Positions 53,268 to 61,382 of a stretch of 64,000 nt of DNA are shown here, piece after piece. The DNA is taken from the NCBI GenBank assembly GCA_022820665.1, contig JAJEFB010000044.1, positions 1 through 64,000 on the forward strand. Reading direction: 5' to 3'. A program made the translations under genes and the position numbers. The stretch is from Anaerolineae bacterium (GTDB lineage: Bacteria; Chloroflexota; Anaerolineae; Aggregatilineales; Phototrophicaceae). The notes under the pieces were generated by a model, which was not told where the DNA came from, searched no databases, and was given only the letters and a program-made list of their open reading frames with translations. Numbering within the stretch: position 1 is the first letter of the stretch; each line of letters begins with the position of its first letter.

Positions 53268-53443
53268 ACTTCACCCCCATCCACATCCAAGGTCGCAATC
53301 TGTACGGGTCAGGTCGCGTAGACACTGACCTACGCCGGTGGCTGACCCATTACTATCGTACAGCTTATGTTTATTTTGAGGGCGAGCCGCCGGCTCGCCC
53401 GTACAGGCTCCTTATTTTTTTGCATTACTTACTTGGAATCACT
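53236..53443. mobile_element. MITE-like element, copy E
   Basis: The longest copy (208 bp), with the best terminal repeats: AGTACCAAGTAAGTAATGAG on the left, GCATTACTTACTTGGAATCACT on the right. It is collinear with copy A over its length, except for about 22 extra bases containing GGTCGCGTAGACACTGACC inserted within the GGGTCA hairpin. The GGGCGAGCCGCCGGCTCGCCC hairpin followed by GTACAGGCTCC is shared with copy A. The left end overlaps the 5-prime end of the J-domain frame; the right end is 41 bases before the tRNA-Val promoter. Confidence 0.78.
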
Positions 53444-53483
53444 CCTGTCATGTGCGATACGGTATGGCATACCGGGGGCGGGC

Positions 53484-53511
53484 TTGACCCTTGCAACAAA
53501 AAGTGTATACT
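53484..53511 (+). promoter_or_regulatory. Promoter of tRNA-Val
   Basis: TTGACC (53484-53489), 16 bases, TATACT (53506-53511); the -10 ends 14 bases before the mature tRNA. A close match to the consensus, as expected for a stable RNA. Confidence 0.7.
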
Positions 53512-53525
53512 CTTCAATACAAGAG

Positions 53526-53598
53526 GGGCCGTTAGCTCAACTGGCAGAGCGCCTCGTTGACGTCGAGGAGGTTACAGGTTCGAGTCCTGTACAGCCCA
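53526..53598 (+). tRNA. tRNA-Val (anticodon GAC)
   Basis: Acceptor GGGCCGT pairs with ACAGCCC (one C-A mismatch at 5-68); D arm GCTCAACTGGCAGAGC; anticodon stem CCTCG/CGAGG with loop TTGACGT (GAC); T arm ACAGG-TTCGAGT-CCTGT; discriminator A. CCA is not encoded. Promoter and terminator flank it. Confidence 0.9.
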
Positions 53599-53605
53599 TG
53601 TGACG

Positions 53606-53635
53606 AAAAAGACCGACAGCAATGTCGGTCTTTTC
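53606..53635 (+). terminator. Terminator of tRNA-Val
   Basis: AAGACCGACA-GCAA-TGTCGGTCTT is a ten-pair hairpin ending in TTTTC, eight bases after the tRNA. It is symmetric (A-run before, T-run after) and could work on both strands. Confidence 0.8.
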
Positions 53636-54385
53636 TTGCCTGGTTTTCAGGGTGATCGCATTAAAAACAAATGCCTTTCCATCCCCACCCTGAATCTTTC
53701 CCCGCAGGTCAGTATCGGGGTCAGTGTCGAAGACTTACTAGATCTAGGCCGGCTGTGTCGGCGGTCAGTGTCGGTGGTCAGTGTCTACGCGACCTACGCG
53801 ACCCTGCGAGGCGCCCTCCAAAAATCGTTTTTTTGCAATCTCGAAAATAGCGAACATTCGTTCTTTATTTCTGCTCAAAATGATGATATGCTCTCCCTAT
53901 GGATCAATTATCGCAAGCTCTCAATCTCGCTCCCCAGCCGATGCCCTCCGCCTATTCCCGCTTTCACGGCTGGCCTCTAAAAAATATCTCCCGAAAAATC
54001 AGACTGTCTCTATACGGTGTCGATACACTTGCCGAATTTAGTGGGACAACTAGGAGCGGTTCAGAGGCATGTCAGGGGCGGAAGCCGACTTTATGGCGGC
54101 GGTCGCGCCGCTGCGTCGGCAAACCAAATTCATACCGTCAGCCGCCCGCCTTTTGTCCGTTTCGGTCGCAAAACCGCGTCTATTGTCCGAACAATATATT
54201 TCATTGTCCGAAACGGACAAAGTCGGACAAAAGACAAACTGAAAACAAATTCTCGCCGGGAGTGGCTTCATTCTGACTACATGATAACTTCGCTAGCAAA
54301 TAATAGACTTTGTGTCGGCGACCTGCGCGACGCTCGCTGCACCCGGGGCTAAGAAACAATTTGATGCTAGTGCCCTGGTCCAGTT
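53636..54385. other. Gene-poor region with GTCAGTGTC repeats and TTGTCCG sites
   Basis: I find no convincing gene in this stretch. Between 53705 and 53800 the text GTCAGTGTC (or GTCAGTATC) recurs several times, ending in an exact reverse copy of the 19-base dispersed motif (53776-53794). A 125-codon frame opens at ATG 53899, but its later part is Arg-rich and unlike a protein. The TTGTCCG palindrome cluster lies at 54153-54230. Confidence 0.4.
54153..54230. promoter_or_regulatory. TTGTCCG / CGGACAA palindrome cluster (candidate operator)
   Basis: A 17-base perfect palindrome, TTGTCCG-AAA-CGGACAA (54204-54220), is flanked by more half-sites: TTGTCCG at 54153 and 54183, and CGGACAA at 54224. 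TTGTCCGTTTCGG (54153-54165) is also the exact reverse complement of 54208-54220. Spacing and symmetry fit a dimeric repressor such as a LacI-type sugar regulator. It lies about 160 bases upstream of the sugar ABC promoter. No regulator gene is adjacent. Confidence 0.45.
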
Positions 54386-54414
54386 TTGACTTATGTCGTC
54401 AATCTAAGTAAACT
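54386..54414 (+). promoter_or_regulatory. Promoter of the sugar ABC operon
   Basis: TTGACT (54386-54391), 17 bases, TAAACT (54409-54414). The start would be near 54421, giving a leader of about 100 bases that contains a 13-codon ORF before the binding-protein ATG. Confidence 0.5.
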
Positions 54415-54459
54415 TCAGGTATCTGTTATCTTTTCCGTCAAGGCATAAAAGGAGGTTTA

Positions 54460-54501
54460 ATGCAGCATTTCGAAAGCCGGTTTCTTGTATACAGTTTTTG
54501 A
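54460..54501 (+). CDS. 13-codon upstream leader ORF
   Basis: AAAGGAGG lies five bases before ATG 54460, a stronger ribosome site than that of the binding protein. The frame encodes MQHFESRFLVYSF and stops at TGA 54499-54501, 20 bases before ATG 54522. Its length and position suit a leader peptide or a site that loads ribosomes for the next gene. Composition shows no run of one amino acid that would point to classical attenuation. Too short to be a conserved gene on its own. Confidence 0.4.
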   Translation: MQHFESRFLVYSF

Positions 54502-54521
54502 GTTGTTGAAAGGACTTTGAG

Positions 54522-55832
54522 ATGAGTAATAAGTTAAGTAGACGCGATTTTCTGAAGGCTGCTGCTGGCGCCAGCGGGGTCTTGGTCGCTGGGGCTGCCA
54601 ATATCGGTAGTTTGCCGGTATTGGGGCAGGGTGACTATCAGGGCAGCATCGTCATTCTTAGCGCCAGCGCTGCCGAGCAGCACGACTTCATGATCGAGGG
54701 AATCGAAGCCGAATTCCCCGGCATAGAAGTGGAATGGCGCGGGCTCACCAGCGAACGCTATACCGAGCTATTCGCCGCGGCGGAAATCGCCGGCGATCAG
54801 ATCGATATTATGGATCTCAACGGTCAAGACCTGCGGCGCTATGCCGTTGGCGGCCGCTTGAAGGATCTGTCGGATGTCGACTATCTTGACCGTTTCCGCC
54901 CTGTTGGACTCGAGACCTACACCATTGGCGGCAAGCTCTGGGCAATCCCCAATGGCGGCATCAGCGGCTTCCCCTTCTTCTTCAATCAGAAGGCGCTGGA
55001 TGCGGTCGGCTTCGAGGGCGATCCCGAATCCTACCAGGACGTTGTGGACATGGCAGATGATCTGAAGGCGGCCGGTTATGCGCCCTTCACTCACTCTGGT
55101 CAGAACATCTACCTCTGGCCGATTTGGCAGTTCTGGGCATACGCGCAAACCTCTGGCAACAAGCCGCTTGAGGGCACCTTCAACGCCCTGACCGGACAAG
55201 CCAAGTTCACGGATCCGGATCATCTTGCGGGTTTGGAGATCCTGCATCAATACACCGCCGACGGCTTGTTCAGCGAGGGCGTCAACAGCCTCGATGTCGC
55301 CGCCGCGCAACTCTCCCTGACCCAGGGCACCTCTGCCTTCTGGTATCACCACAGCAGCTTCGTCGGCACTTACCGTTCCGGCGATTATCCCAATCTCGAT
55401 CTGAGTTTTGTCAATCCTCTGCGTTCGGTCGAAGACGAGAGCGTCCGCAGACAATTGCCCGGCGGCACCGGATGGGCAACCGGTATCTACTCGCGCATTG
55501 CGCCGGAACGTGAAGGCGCCGCTCACGCTATCTTGAAGTTCATGACCAGCGATGAGATGGTCGCCCAGCGCAACGCCCTCGGCGCCGACGCCGTTTCCAC
55601 AAATATCAATATCGAGCCCAGCGACGATCCCTTGGCTGTACGCTACGGTGAGGTTTCCGCCTCGGAGCAGTTCACCTATCTTGACTGGTATTGGCCGCCG
55701 GAAATCACCCGCGCCTACCAGGAACAGCAGCAAGCCATCGTCGCGGGCATGGCCAGCCCTGCCGATGCGGCGCAAGCCATCCAGGATGTCATGGACGAGC
55801 TATTCGCCGACGGCTACGAATTCGAAGTCTAG
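54522..55832 (+). CDS. Carbohydrate ABC transporter binding protein (family 1), Tat-exported
   Basis: A 436-residue extracytoplasmic solute-binding protein of the sugar family. The N-terminus MSNKLSRRDFLKAAAGASG is a twin-arginine signal, so it is exported folded. The mature part shows VILSASAAEQHDFMIEGIEAEFPGIEVEW, NGGISGFPFFFNQKALDAVGF near 145-165, and the GTGWATGIYSRIAPEREGAAHAILKFM segment near 320, all typical. It begins an operon with two permeases and a DUF6259 protein. AAAGGA lies about eight bases before the ATG. The sugar is unknown; the downstream gene hints at an oligosaccharide. Confidence 0.92.
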   Translation: MSNKLSRRDFLKAAAGASGVLVAGAANIGSLPVLGQGDYQGSIVILSASAAEQHDFMIEGIEAEFPGIEVEWRGLTSERYTELFAAAEIAGDQIDIMDLNGQDLRRYAVGGRLKDLSDVDYLDRFRPVGLETYTIGGKLWAIPNGGISGFPFFFNQKALDAVGFEGDPESYQDVVDMADDLKAAGYAPFTHSGQNIYLWPIWQFWAYAQTSGNKPLEGTFNALTGQAKFTDPDHLAGLEILHQYTADGLFSEGVNSLDVAAAQLSLTQGTSAFWYHHSSFVGTYRSGDYPNLDLSFVNPLRSVEDESVRRQLPGGTGWATGIYSRIAPEREGAAHAILKFMTSDEMVAQRNALGADAVSTNINIEPSDDPLAVRYGEVSASEQFTYLDWYWPPEITRAYQEQQQAIVAGMASPADAAQAIQDVMDELFADGYEFEV

Positions 55833-55912
55833 CGCCCGCAAAACATTGACGCGGGACAGTGGTGATTCTGCCACTGCCCCGCGCTGCCACGTCTCGCCGT
55901 CTAGGAGAACCT

Positions 55913-56827
55913 GTGGCGCCACTGCCGTTGTCCGCACAGAGGAAGCAACAAAAGCAGCGCAGAGCCTCGCTGGCTCCGTATCTGTGGATCCTGCCGGCCA
56001 TCTTGGTCTACGGCATCTTCAAGCTGGGTCCGTTGATCGGCGGCATATACCTGGCTTTGCTGCGCTGGGACGGCATCGAAGAGCCGCGCTTCATCGGTTT
56101 GCGCAACTTTGACAAGATCCTCAACGACAAGCTGACGCTAATGGTCTTGGGCAACAATGTCGAATATGCCGTGATCACGGTAGTCGGCAAGATAGTCTTG
56201 TCCCTTTTTTTGGCGATCATGCTCAACCAGGCATTGCGCGGCCGAACGTTCTATCGAACCGGCTTGTTCATGCCAGTGGTGATGTCCTTCGTCGTCATCG
56301 GCATCTTGTGGCGCTGGCTTTTTAATACTGAATTCGGTTTGATTAACAATTTGTTGGAAAATCTGGGCTTGGGATTCCTGGCGCTGGACTGGTTGGGCGA
56401 TACCAACATCGCTTTGAAGTCCTTGACCTTGGTGGATATATGGAAGTGGTACGGCTTCCACATGGTGATTTTCCTCGCCGGCTTGCAGTCGATTCCCGAC
56501 GAACTTTATGAAGCGGCGCGAATAGATGGCGCGTCGGTATGGCAGCAATTCTTGCACGTCACGCTGCCGATGCTGCAACCGGTTATGATTGTCAACGTCA
56601 CGATCTCGGTTATGGGCGCCTTCAATGTCTTTGATATTCCCTACGTTATGACGGAAGGCGGGCCCGCCAATTCCACCAATGTGATGGCGCTGCATATTTT
56701 CTTGCGTGGATTCAAGTTCTATCGCTTCGGCTTCTCGGCCGCCTTGTCCTACGTCTTGTTGACCATCGTGACTTTGGTGGCAGCGCTGCAACTGTGGCTG
56801 ATGACCCGCGTCGACAACACGGAATGA
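55913..56827 (+). CDS. Sugar ABC transporter permease (MalF/UgpA type)
   Basis: A 304-residue inner-membrane protein with six helices. It opens with a basic stretch (SAQRKQQKQRRASLAPYLWILPAILVYGIFKLGP), typical of UgpA-like permeases, and has the EAA loop DELYEAARIDGASVWQQFLHVTLPMLQPVM near 195-225, which docks the ATPase. I start at GTG 55913, six bases after AGGAGA; the frame is open to 55859 without conservation. It lies 80 bases after the binding-protein stop and pairs with the next permease. Confidence 0.92.
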   Translation: MAPLPLSAQRKQQKQRRASLAPYLWILPAILVYGIFKLGPLIGGIYLALLRWDGIEEPRFIGLRNFDKILNDKLTLMVLGNNVEYAVITVVGKIVLSLFLAIMLNQALRGRTFYRTGLFMPVVMSFVVIGILWRWLFNTEFGLINNLLENLGLGFLALDWLGDTNIALKSLTLVDIWKWYGFHMVIFLAGLQSIPDELYEAARIDGASVWQQFLHVTLPMLQPVMIVNVTISVMGAFNVFDIPYVMTEGGPANSTNVMALHIFLRGFKFYRFGFSAALSYVLLTIVTLVAALQLWLMTRVDNTE

Positions 56828-56835
56828 GTTGAAAG

Positions 56836-57708
56836 ATGGCTAGCGGCGGTACGCTGAATGCGAAGCGGGAATCGGGCGGGATCCACTGGCGTCCCTATCT
56901 GGTCAAGCTGTTCAACCACGGCACCTTGCTGCTCTTCACTTTGGTTATCATTTACCCGGTCTTCTGGATGGTGTTGGCGTCGTTCAAGACCAGCGGCGAA
57001 TTCCTCAACAACGTCTGGGGCTTGCCCTCGGTTCTCGATATCGACAACTATCACCGTGCCTGGGAGTTGGCCAACCTGGGCCGGGCGCTGATAAACAGCT
57101 TGATCATTTCGCTGGGAACAGTGCTGTTTGTGATTGCCCTGTCATCTATTGCCGGTTACGCATTTGCCAAGTTTCGTTTCCGCTTCAGCGCGGCTATTCT
57201 GCTGGTGCTGATCTTCACCATGCAGGCGCCGACGCCGGTCATTCCCTTTTATGTGCTGTTTGTACGGCTGGGCTTGACCGACAGTTATATTGGCTTGATC
57301 TTGGGTATCGCTTCGGGCAGCTTGCCCCTGTCTATCTTTATCTTCCAGGCTTTCTTCCGCTCAATACCAAACGAATTGCGCGAAGCCGCCAAGATCGATG
57401 GTTGTTCGGAATTCTCGGCTTTCTTGCGCGTGGTCATGCCCATCTCGGGTCCGGCGGTGGCGACCGTCGCCATCTTGACCTTCGTTGGAGCCTGGAACGA
57501 ATACTTTCTGCCCTTGCTGCTGGTGCGTTCGCCAGAGATTCGCCCCTTGACGCTGGCTGTGCAGGTATTCTTCTTCCAATATGGCCGGGTCGAATGGACG
57601 GATGTTTTCGCCGCCTTGAGCATCGCCTCCATTCCCATGATCGCGCTCTACGTCTTCATGCAGCGCTGGTTTATTCAAGGGTTGACTTCAGGTTCGATCA
57701 AAGGCTAA
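56836..57708 (+). CDS. Sugar ABC transporter permease (MalG/UgpE type)
   Basis: A 290-residue partner permease with six helices. Features: HGTLLLFTLVIIYPVFWMVLASFKTSGEF at the first helix, SSIAGYAFAKFRFRFSAAI, and the EAA loop SIPNELREAAKIDGCSEFSAFLRVVMPISGP near 180-210. The last helix ends in ALYVFMQRWFIQGLTSGSIKG, a MalG-family ending. It starts eight bases after the MalF-type stop. No ATPase (MsmX/UgpC-like) gene is in the operon, as is common where one ATPase serves several sugar importers. Confidence 0.93.
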   Translation: MASGGTLNAKRESGGIHWRPYLVKLFNHGTLLLFTLVIIYPVFWMVLASFKTSGEFLNNVWGLPSVLDIDNYHRAWELANLGRALINSLIISLGTVLFVIALSSIAGYAFAKFRFRFSAAILLVLIFTMQAPTPVIPFYVLFVRLGLTDSYIGLILGIASGSLPLSIFIFQAFFRSIPNELREAAKIDGCSEFSAFLRVVMPISGPAVATVAILTFVGAWNEYFLPLLLVRSPEIRPLTLAVQVFFFQYGRVEWTDVFAALSIASIPMIALYVFMQRWFIQGLTSGSIKG

Positions 57709-57719
57709 GGGCTAGGTTT

Positions 57720-59813
57720 ATGGATATCATCAATTTGGAGAATGAGGCGCTGCGGCTGGAGTTTTCTAGGGAAAATGGCGCATTGCTTGGTTTCACGGCG
57801 AAAGAGACCGGGTGGGAGGTCCTCAACCGGCGCCATCTGGGACTTTCCTTCCAACTCTTGATTCCTTTACCAGGGCGACGCAACAACCCGGTATATGGCG
57901 AAGAACAGCAAGTTTCGTCGCTGGTCATAGCGGACGATCATCAGCAGGTCATATTCACCTGGGACCGCGTGAATTCGGCTTGTGGGGGCGAGCACAAGAT
58001 CAGCATCACGCAAAGTGTCACTTTGTCCGGACCGCGCGCGAGTTTTGCGCTCGCCATCGACAACCAGTCCGACCATGTAGTCGAGACGGTGCATTGCCCG
58101 TATTTTGGCGATGTTCAGCGGCCGCCAGGCGCCGAAGAATTCGAGATCTTTCACTACGGTTACGCCACTGCCGAGCGGCGTCAGCTTTATCCCAGTTTCG
58201 AGAACACCTTGGGTTACTACGGATTTGACTATCCCGTCCAATATGGTCCGGATTCCTGGCGCAGCGGCGCGCCTGCCGTGCCGTATGTGCTGTTGCGGAG
58301 CGCCGATCAGGGACTTTACGCCGGCGTTAGCGAGCCGAGCGCGGAGTTGGTGGCTTGGCATAACGAGTTGCGCCCCGGCTACGACAGCGCCATTGATTCG
58401 CGCGTGCCGACTTCCCCGTCCGTCAGCGGGCTGGATGTCGCATCGCGCTTTGCCGCCATTCACCTGCCATATATCCAGCCGGGCGAATCGCGCGCGCTGA
58501 CGCCGGTCTCGATTCAACCTTATCAAGGCGGCTGGCAGCAGGGCGTCGATGTCTACCGAAGCTGGCGCGATAGCTGGATGACAAGGCCGGAGGTTCCGGA
58601 ATGGGTGCGCCATCCCCATGCCTGGTGGCAATTGCATATCAACTCGCCCGAGGACGAATTGCGCATCCCCTTCGCGGAGTTGGGCAAAATTGGTGAAGAA
58701 GCCGCGCGACACGGCGTCAAGGCGATTCAGTTGGTTGGCTGGAATGACGGCGGGCAAGATCAAGGCAATCCCTCGCATAGTCCCGATCCGCGCCTGGGCA
58801 GTTTTGACGAGCTCAAGGCGGCGATCGCGCATATTCAGAGTTGTGGCGTCAAGCTGATTATCTTTGCCAAATTCACCTGGGCCGACCGCGCTACCGAGTG
58901 GTTCCGCGAGGATCTGCATCGCCTGGCGGTAAAGGATCCCTACGGCGATTATTACCACTACAACGGGTATCAATATCATACGGCGACGCAAGCGCTCAAC
59001 ATCAATACCAAGCGACTGATACCCATGTGCTTCGGCAGTGACGAGTATCTTGAGGTTAGCGCGGGGGAGTTCCAGAAAGTGCTGGATTTGGGCGCTGACG
59101 GCATTCTCTACGATGAAAACCAGCACCACTCGCCGGCGCTGTTGTGCTTTGACGAGAGCCATGGCCATCGGCCGGGATTCCCGGTCTATTCCCGCGATAA
59201 CGAATTCCAGCAGCATCTTGCGAAAATGAGCCGGGAGGTCGAGCCCGATTTTCTCTTTGCCGGGGAAGGCATCTACGATTGGCAATTCGAGGCATACCAC
59301 TTGTCTTATCATCGCAGTTGGGACAAGCGGCACGTACCGCTTTCGCGCTATATGCTGCCGCAGATGCCACTGATGACCGCCATCAGCGGCTTCAATGATC
59401 GCAATATGATCAATCAGTGCTTGTTATACCGCTACATCATGAGCTATGAACCCTACAATTTCAAAGGACATTTGGACGATTTCCCGCTGACGATGGACTA
59501 CGGCAAGAGAATGGATGCCTTGCGCAGCGAACTGCGCGACTATTTCTGGGACGGCGAGTATCGCGATACCGTCGGCGCGACCGTGACTACGACGGGCGGC
59601 AGCCCTCACCATCCTTATGCCGTTTTTATCAGCAAGACGGATGGGGTCCCCGGGCTTGCTATCGCCAATTACGAAGACGAATCAATCTGCGTCGACGTGT
59701 CAGTTGACGGCGAACATTCACTCAGCCGCTACCGAGCCGTGGACGATGAGAACTGGCATAGCTTGGACGGTGGAATAGCGATTCCGGCGCGATCAGCCGT
59801 GGTGGTCATCTAG
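57720..59813 (+). CDS. DUF6259-type glycoside hydrolase-like protein
   Basis: A 697-residue protein without signal peptide, 11 bases after the permease stop. The N-terminal about 270 residues form a beta-rich domain like that of GH36/GH31-type enzymes (DIINLENEALRLEFSRENGALLGFTAKETGWEVL). The middle region is a TIM-barrel-like domain: GVKAIQLVGWNDGGQDQGNPSHSPDPRLGSFDEL near 330-365, IIFAKFTWADRATEW, GADGILYDENQHHSPALLCFDESHGHRPGF near 460, and DFLFAGEGIYDWQFE. Acidic residues in these loops are candidate catalysts. It would act in the cytoplasm on imported saccharide. No biochemical function for the family is known to me. The start is ATG 57720. Confidence 0.75.
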   Translation: MDIINLENEALRLEFSRENGALLGFTAKETGWEVLNRRHLGLSFQLLIPLPGRRNNPVYGEEQQVSSLVIADDHQQVIFTWDRVNSACGGEHKISITQSVTLSGPRASFALAIDNQSDHVVETVHCPYFGDVQRPPGAEEFEIFHYGYATAERRQLYPSFENTLGYYGFDYPVQYGPDSWRSGAPAVPYVLLRSADQGLYAGVSEPSAELVAWHNELRPGYDSAIDSRVPTSPSVSGLDVASRFAAIHLPYIQPGESRALTPVSIQPYQGGWQQGVDVYRSWRDSWMTRPEVPEWVRHPHAWWQLHINSPEDELRIPFAELGKIGEEAARHGVKAIQLVGWNDGGQDQGNPSHSPDPRLGSFDELKAAIAHIQSCGVKLIIFAKFTWADRATEWFREDLHRLAVKDPYGDYYHYNGYQYHTATQALNINTKRLIPMCFGSDEYLEVSAGEFQKVLDLGADGILYDENQHHSPALLCFDESHGHRPGFPVYSRDNEFQQHLAKMSREVEPDFLFAGEGIYDWQFEAYHLSYHRSWDKRHVPLSRYMLPQMPLMTAISGFNDRNMINQCLLYRYIMSYEPYNFKGHLDDFPLTMDYGKRMDALRSELRDYFWDGEYRDTVGATVTTTGGSPHHPYAVFISKTDGVPGLAIANYEDESICVDVSVDGEHSLSRYRAVDDENWHSLDGGIAIPARSAVVVI

Positions 59814-59835
59814 CGCATTTCGTTTGTTTGGCGCA

Positions 59836-60375
59836 TCAGAACTCAATGCCGGCGCGAGCCAGAATACCGCTGTCGTAAGCGTGTTTGATATTGCGCATTT
59901 CAGTGACGGTATCGGCGTACTCGATCAACTGCGCCGGCGCGTTGCGCCCGGTAATGAGCAGGTTCAAGCGCCCCGGTTTGTTGGCTCGCAGCCAGTTGAT
60001 CACTTCAGTGGCATCCAGCCAGCCGAAGTCCATGAGATAAGTGAACTCGTCGAGAACCACCAGTTCGTATTCGTCGGAAGTGATGATGGCCCCCGCCTTT
60101 TGCCAGCCATGCAGCGCTCGCGCTTCTGTTTCGTCGATGTTTTTGCTGGTCCAGGTGAAGCCGTCCCCGGTCTTGATAGGTTCCAGTCCCAGCCCTTTGA
60201 ATGCGCGGATCTCGTCCCAACTGCCGCTTTCGTGCTTGAGGAACTGGATCAGCGCGACGCGCTTTTTTCGACCCAACATGCGCAGAATCACGCCGTAAGC
60301 CGATGTTGACTTGCCGCGTCCCTCGCCGGTATGCACCAACACGAGACCCCGCTTGCCTTCAGTCTTGTCGCTCAT
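59836..60375 (-). CDS. cobO: Cob(I)yrinic acid a,c-diamide adenosyltransferase
   Basis: A 179-residue CobO/BtuR-type enzyme that transfers adenosyl from ATP to cob(I)alamin or precursors, giving the coenzyme form. A P-loop, VHTGEGRGKSTSAYG, lies at 14-28. WTSKNIDETEARALHGWQKA and YELVVLDEFTYLMDFGWL match the family, and the C-terminus (NIKHAYDSGILARAGIEF) is typical. The ATG overlaps the stop of the ABC ATPase by four bases (ATGA). It ends an operon of vitamin B12 uptake genes behind a cobalamin riboswitch, so it serves salvage: imported corrinoids are adenosylated here. Confidence 0.93.
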   Translation of the reverse strand: MSDKTEGKRGLVLVHTGEGRGKSTSAYGVILRMLGRKKRVALIQFLKHESGSWDEIRAFKGLGLEPIKTGDGFTWTSKNIDETEARALHGWQKAGAIITSDEYELVVLDEFTYLMDFGWLDATEVINWLRANKPGRLNLLITGRNAPAQLIEYADTVTEMRNIKHAYDSGILARAGIEF

Positions 60376-61382
60376 ATTCCCGCATCCTTAAGCGCGGCCA
60401 AGACCCCGGCAACCGAGCGATGCCGGCTTAGGCGCTCTTCAATTGTCAGATGCCACTCGGGTCCCTGGCCGTTATGTCTCAGGGAGATATCCGCGACGCC
60501 GGCAACCGGATCATGGCGATAGCCATTGCGTTCGAGCGCCCGCCGCATCCAGGTTTCTCTTGTGCCGCTACCTTTGACATGTATGGCAGCGCCGGCGGGC
60601 GTTTCAACGGCGAAGGCGCCGCTGCTTTGATCAAAACTGACGCTGTCGGTATGGAAGGTCTGCGTGATGCCGCCGTCAAGCGCCAGATCTTCGGGCGCGC
60701 CGACCAGCATGGCGCCCTCCCGCATCAACCAAAGTTGGTCGCAGTTTCTCAGCGCCTGGTCCAGGTCGTGTGTGGAGACGAGGATCGCGCGGCCCGTTTG
60801 ATGCGCCAAGCGCTTGAGCAAGCGCATGATTTCAACGCGGCGCGGCAGATCAAGAAAGGCTGTCGGTTCGTCCAGCAGCATGATCGCGGTCTCCTGCGCC
60901 AGCGCGCGCGCGATCATCAGCTTTTGACGCTGGCCGTCGCTGAGCTCGGCAAGGACCTGGCACGCCAGCTCTCCCGCATTGACCGCATCCAGAGCCCAAT
61001 TGACGGCGCCACGGTCGCTCTCGGATAATCTGCCCAACCAGTCGCTGTGCGGCAGCCTGCCAAGCGCGACTAACTCGAAGCCGGTCATCAAGCCGGGATG
61101 CGGCGTGTTGGTCAAGACGAGGCTGAGCGCTTTTGCCAGTTCCCCGGGCCTCATACGGCGCGCGTCTTCGCCATCAAGCAGCACTTGACCGGCCAAGGGC
61201 GCTTGCATGGCCGCCAAAGTTCGCAACAGCGTCGATTTGCCGACGCCGTTGGGACCCAGCAGGCCGACCAAGCTGCCGGGTTCCAGGCGCAAATTGAGCG
61301 CTTTTGCCAGGCAAATATCATCCTTGCGCCTTCGTGGGTAGCCGATCGATAGATCGCGCGTATGCAAGGCGGGAACGCTCAT
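60372..61382 (-). CDS. btuD: ABC transporter ATPase, BtuD/FecE type, for corrinoids
   Basis: A 336-residue ATP-binding protein. Walker A GPNGVGKST at 43-51, signature LSDGQRQKL, Walker B IMLLDEPTAFLD and a switch His in VSTHDLDQ are all present. It should drive the BtuC-like permease encoded upstream. Family members are usually about 255 residues; a C-terminal extension of about 80 residues (GAAIHVKGSGTRETWMRRAL onward) is unusual and unrecognised, and might regulate transport. ATG 61382 overlaps the permease stop by four bases, and its own stop overlaps cobO. Symbol and substrate rest on the operon and riboswitch. Confidence 0.87.
   Translation of the reverse strand: MSVPALHTRDLSIGYPRRRKDDICLAKALNLRLEPGSLVGLLGPNGVGKSTLLRTLAAMQAPLAGQVLLDGEDARRMRPGELAKALSLVLTNTPHPGLMTGFELVALGRLPHSDWLGRLSESDRGAVNWALDAVNAGELACQVLAELSDGQRQKLMIARALAQETAIMLLDEPTAFLDLPRRVEIMRLLKRLAHQTGRAILVSTHDLDQALRNCDQLWLMREGAMLVGAPEDLALDGGITQTFHTDSVSFDQSSGAFAVETPAGAAIHVKGSGTRETWMRRALERNGYRHDPVAGVADISLRHNGQGPEWHLTIEERLSRHRSVAGVLAALKDAGI

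Noticed and set aside
53705..53800. GTCAGTGTC repeats considered as a CRISPR-like or iteron array
   Set aside because: Spacing is irregular, copies are few and degenerate, and no replication or cas gene is near.
53899..54276. A 125-codon frame starting at ATG 53899
   Set aside because: The first 50 codons look protein-like, but the rest runs through the TTGTCCG operator region and is Arg/Ser/Cys-rich. No ribosome site and no similarity that I can see.
57867..59333. A 488-codon minus-strand frame opposite the DUF6259 gene
   Set aside because: Shadow of the real gene; no ribosome site and no recognised fold.
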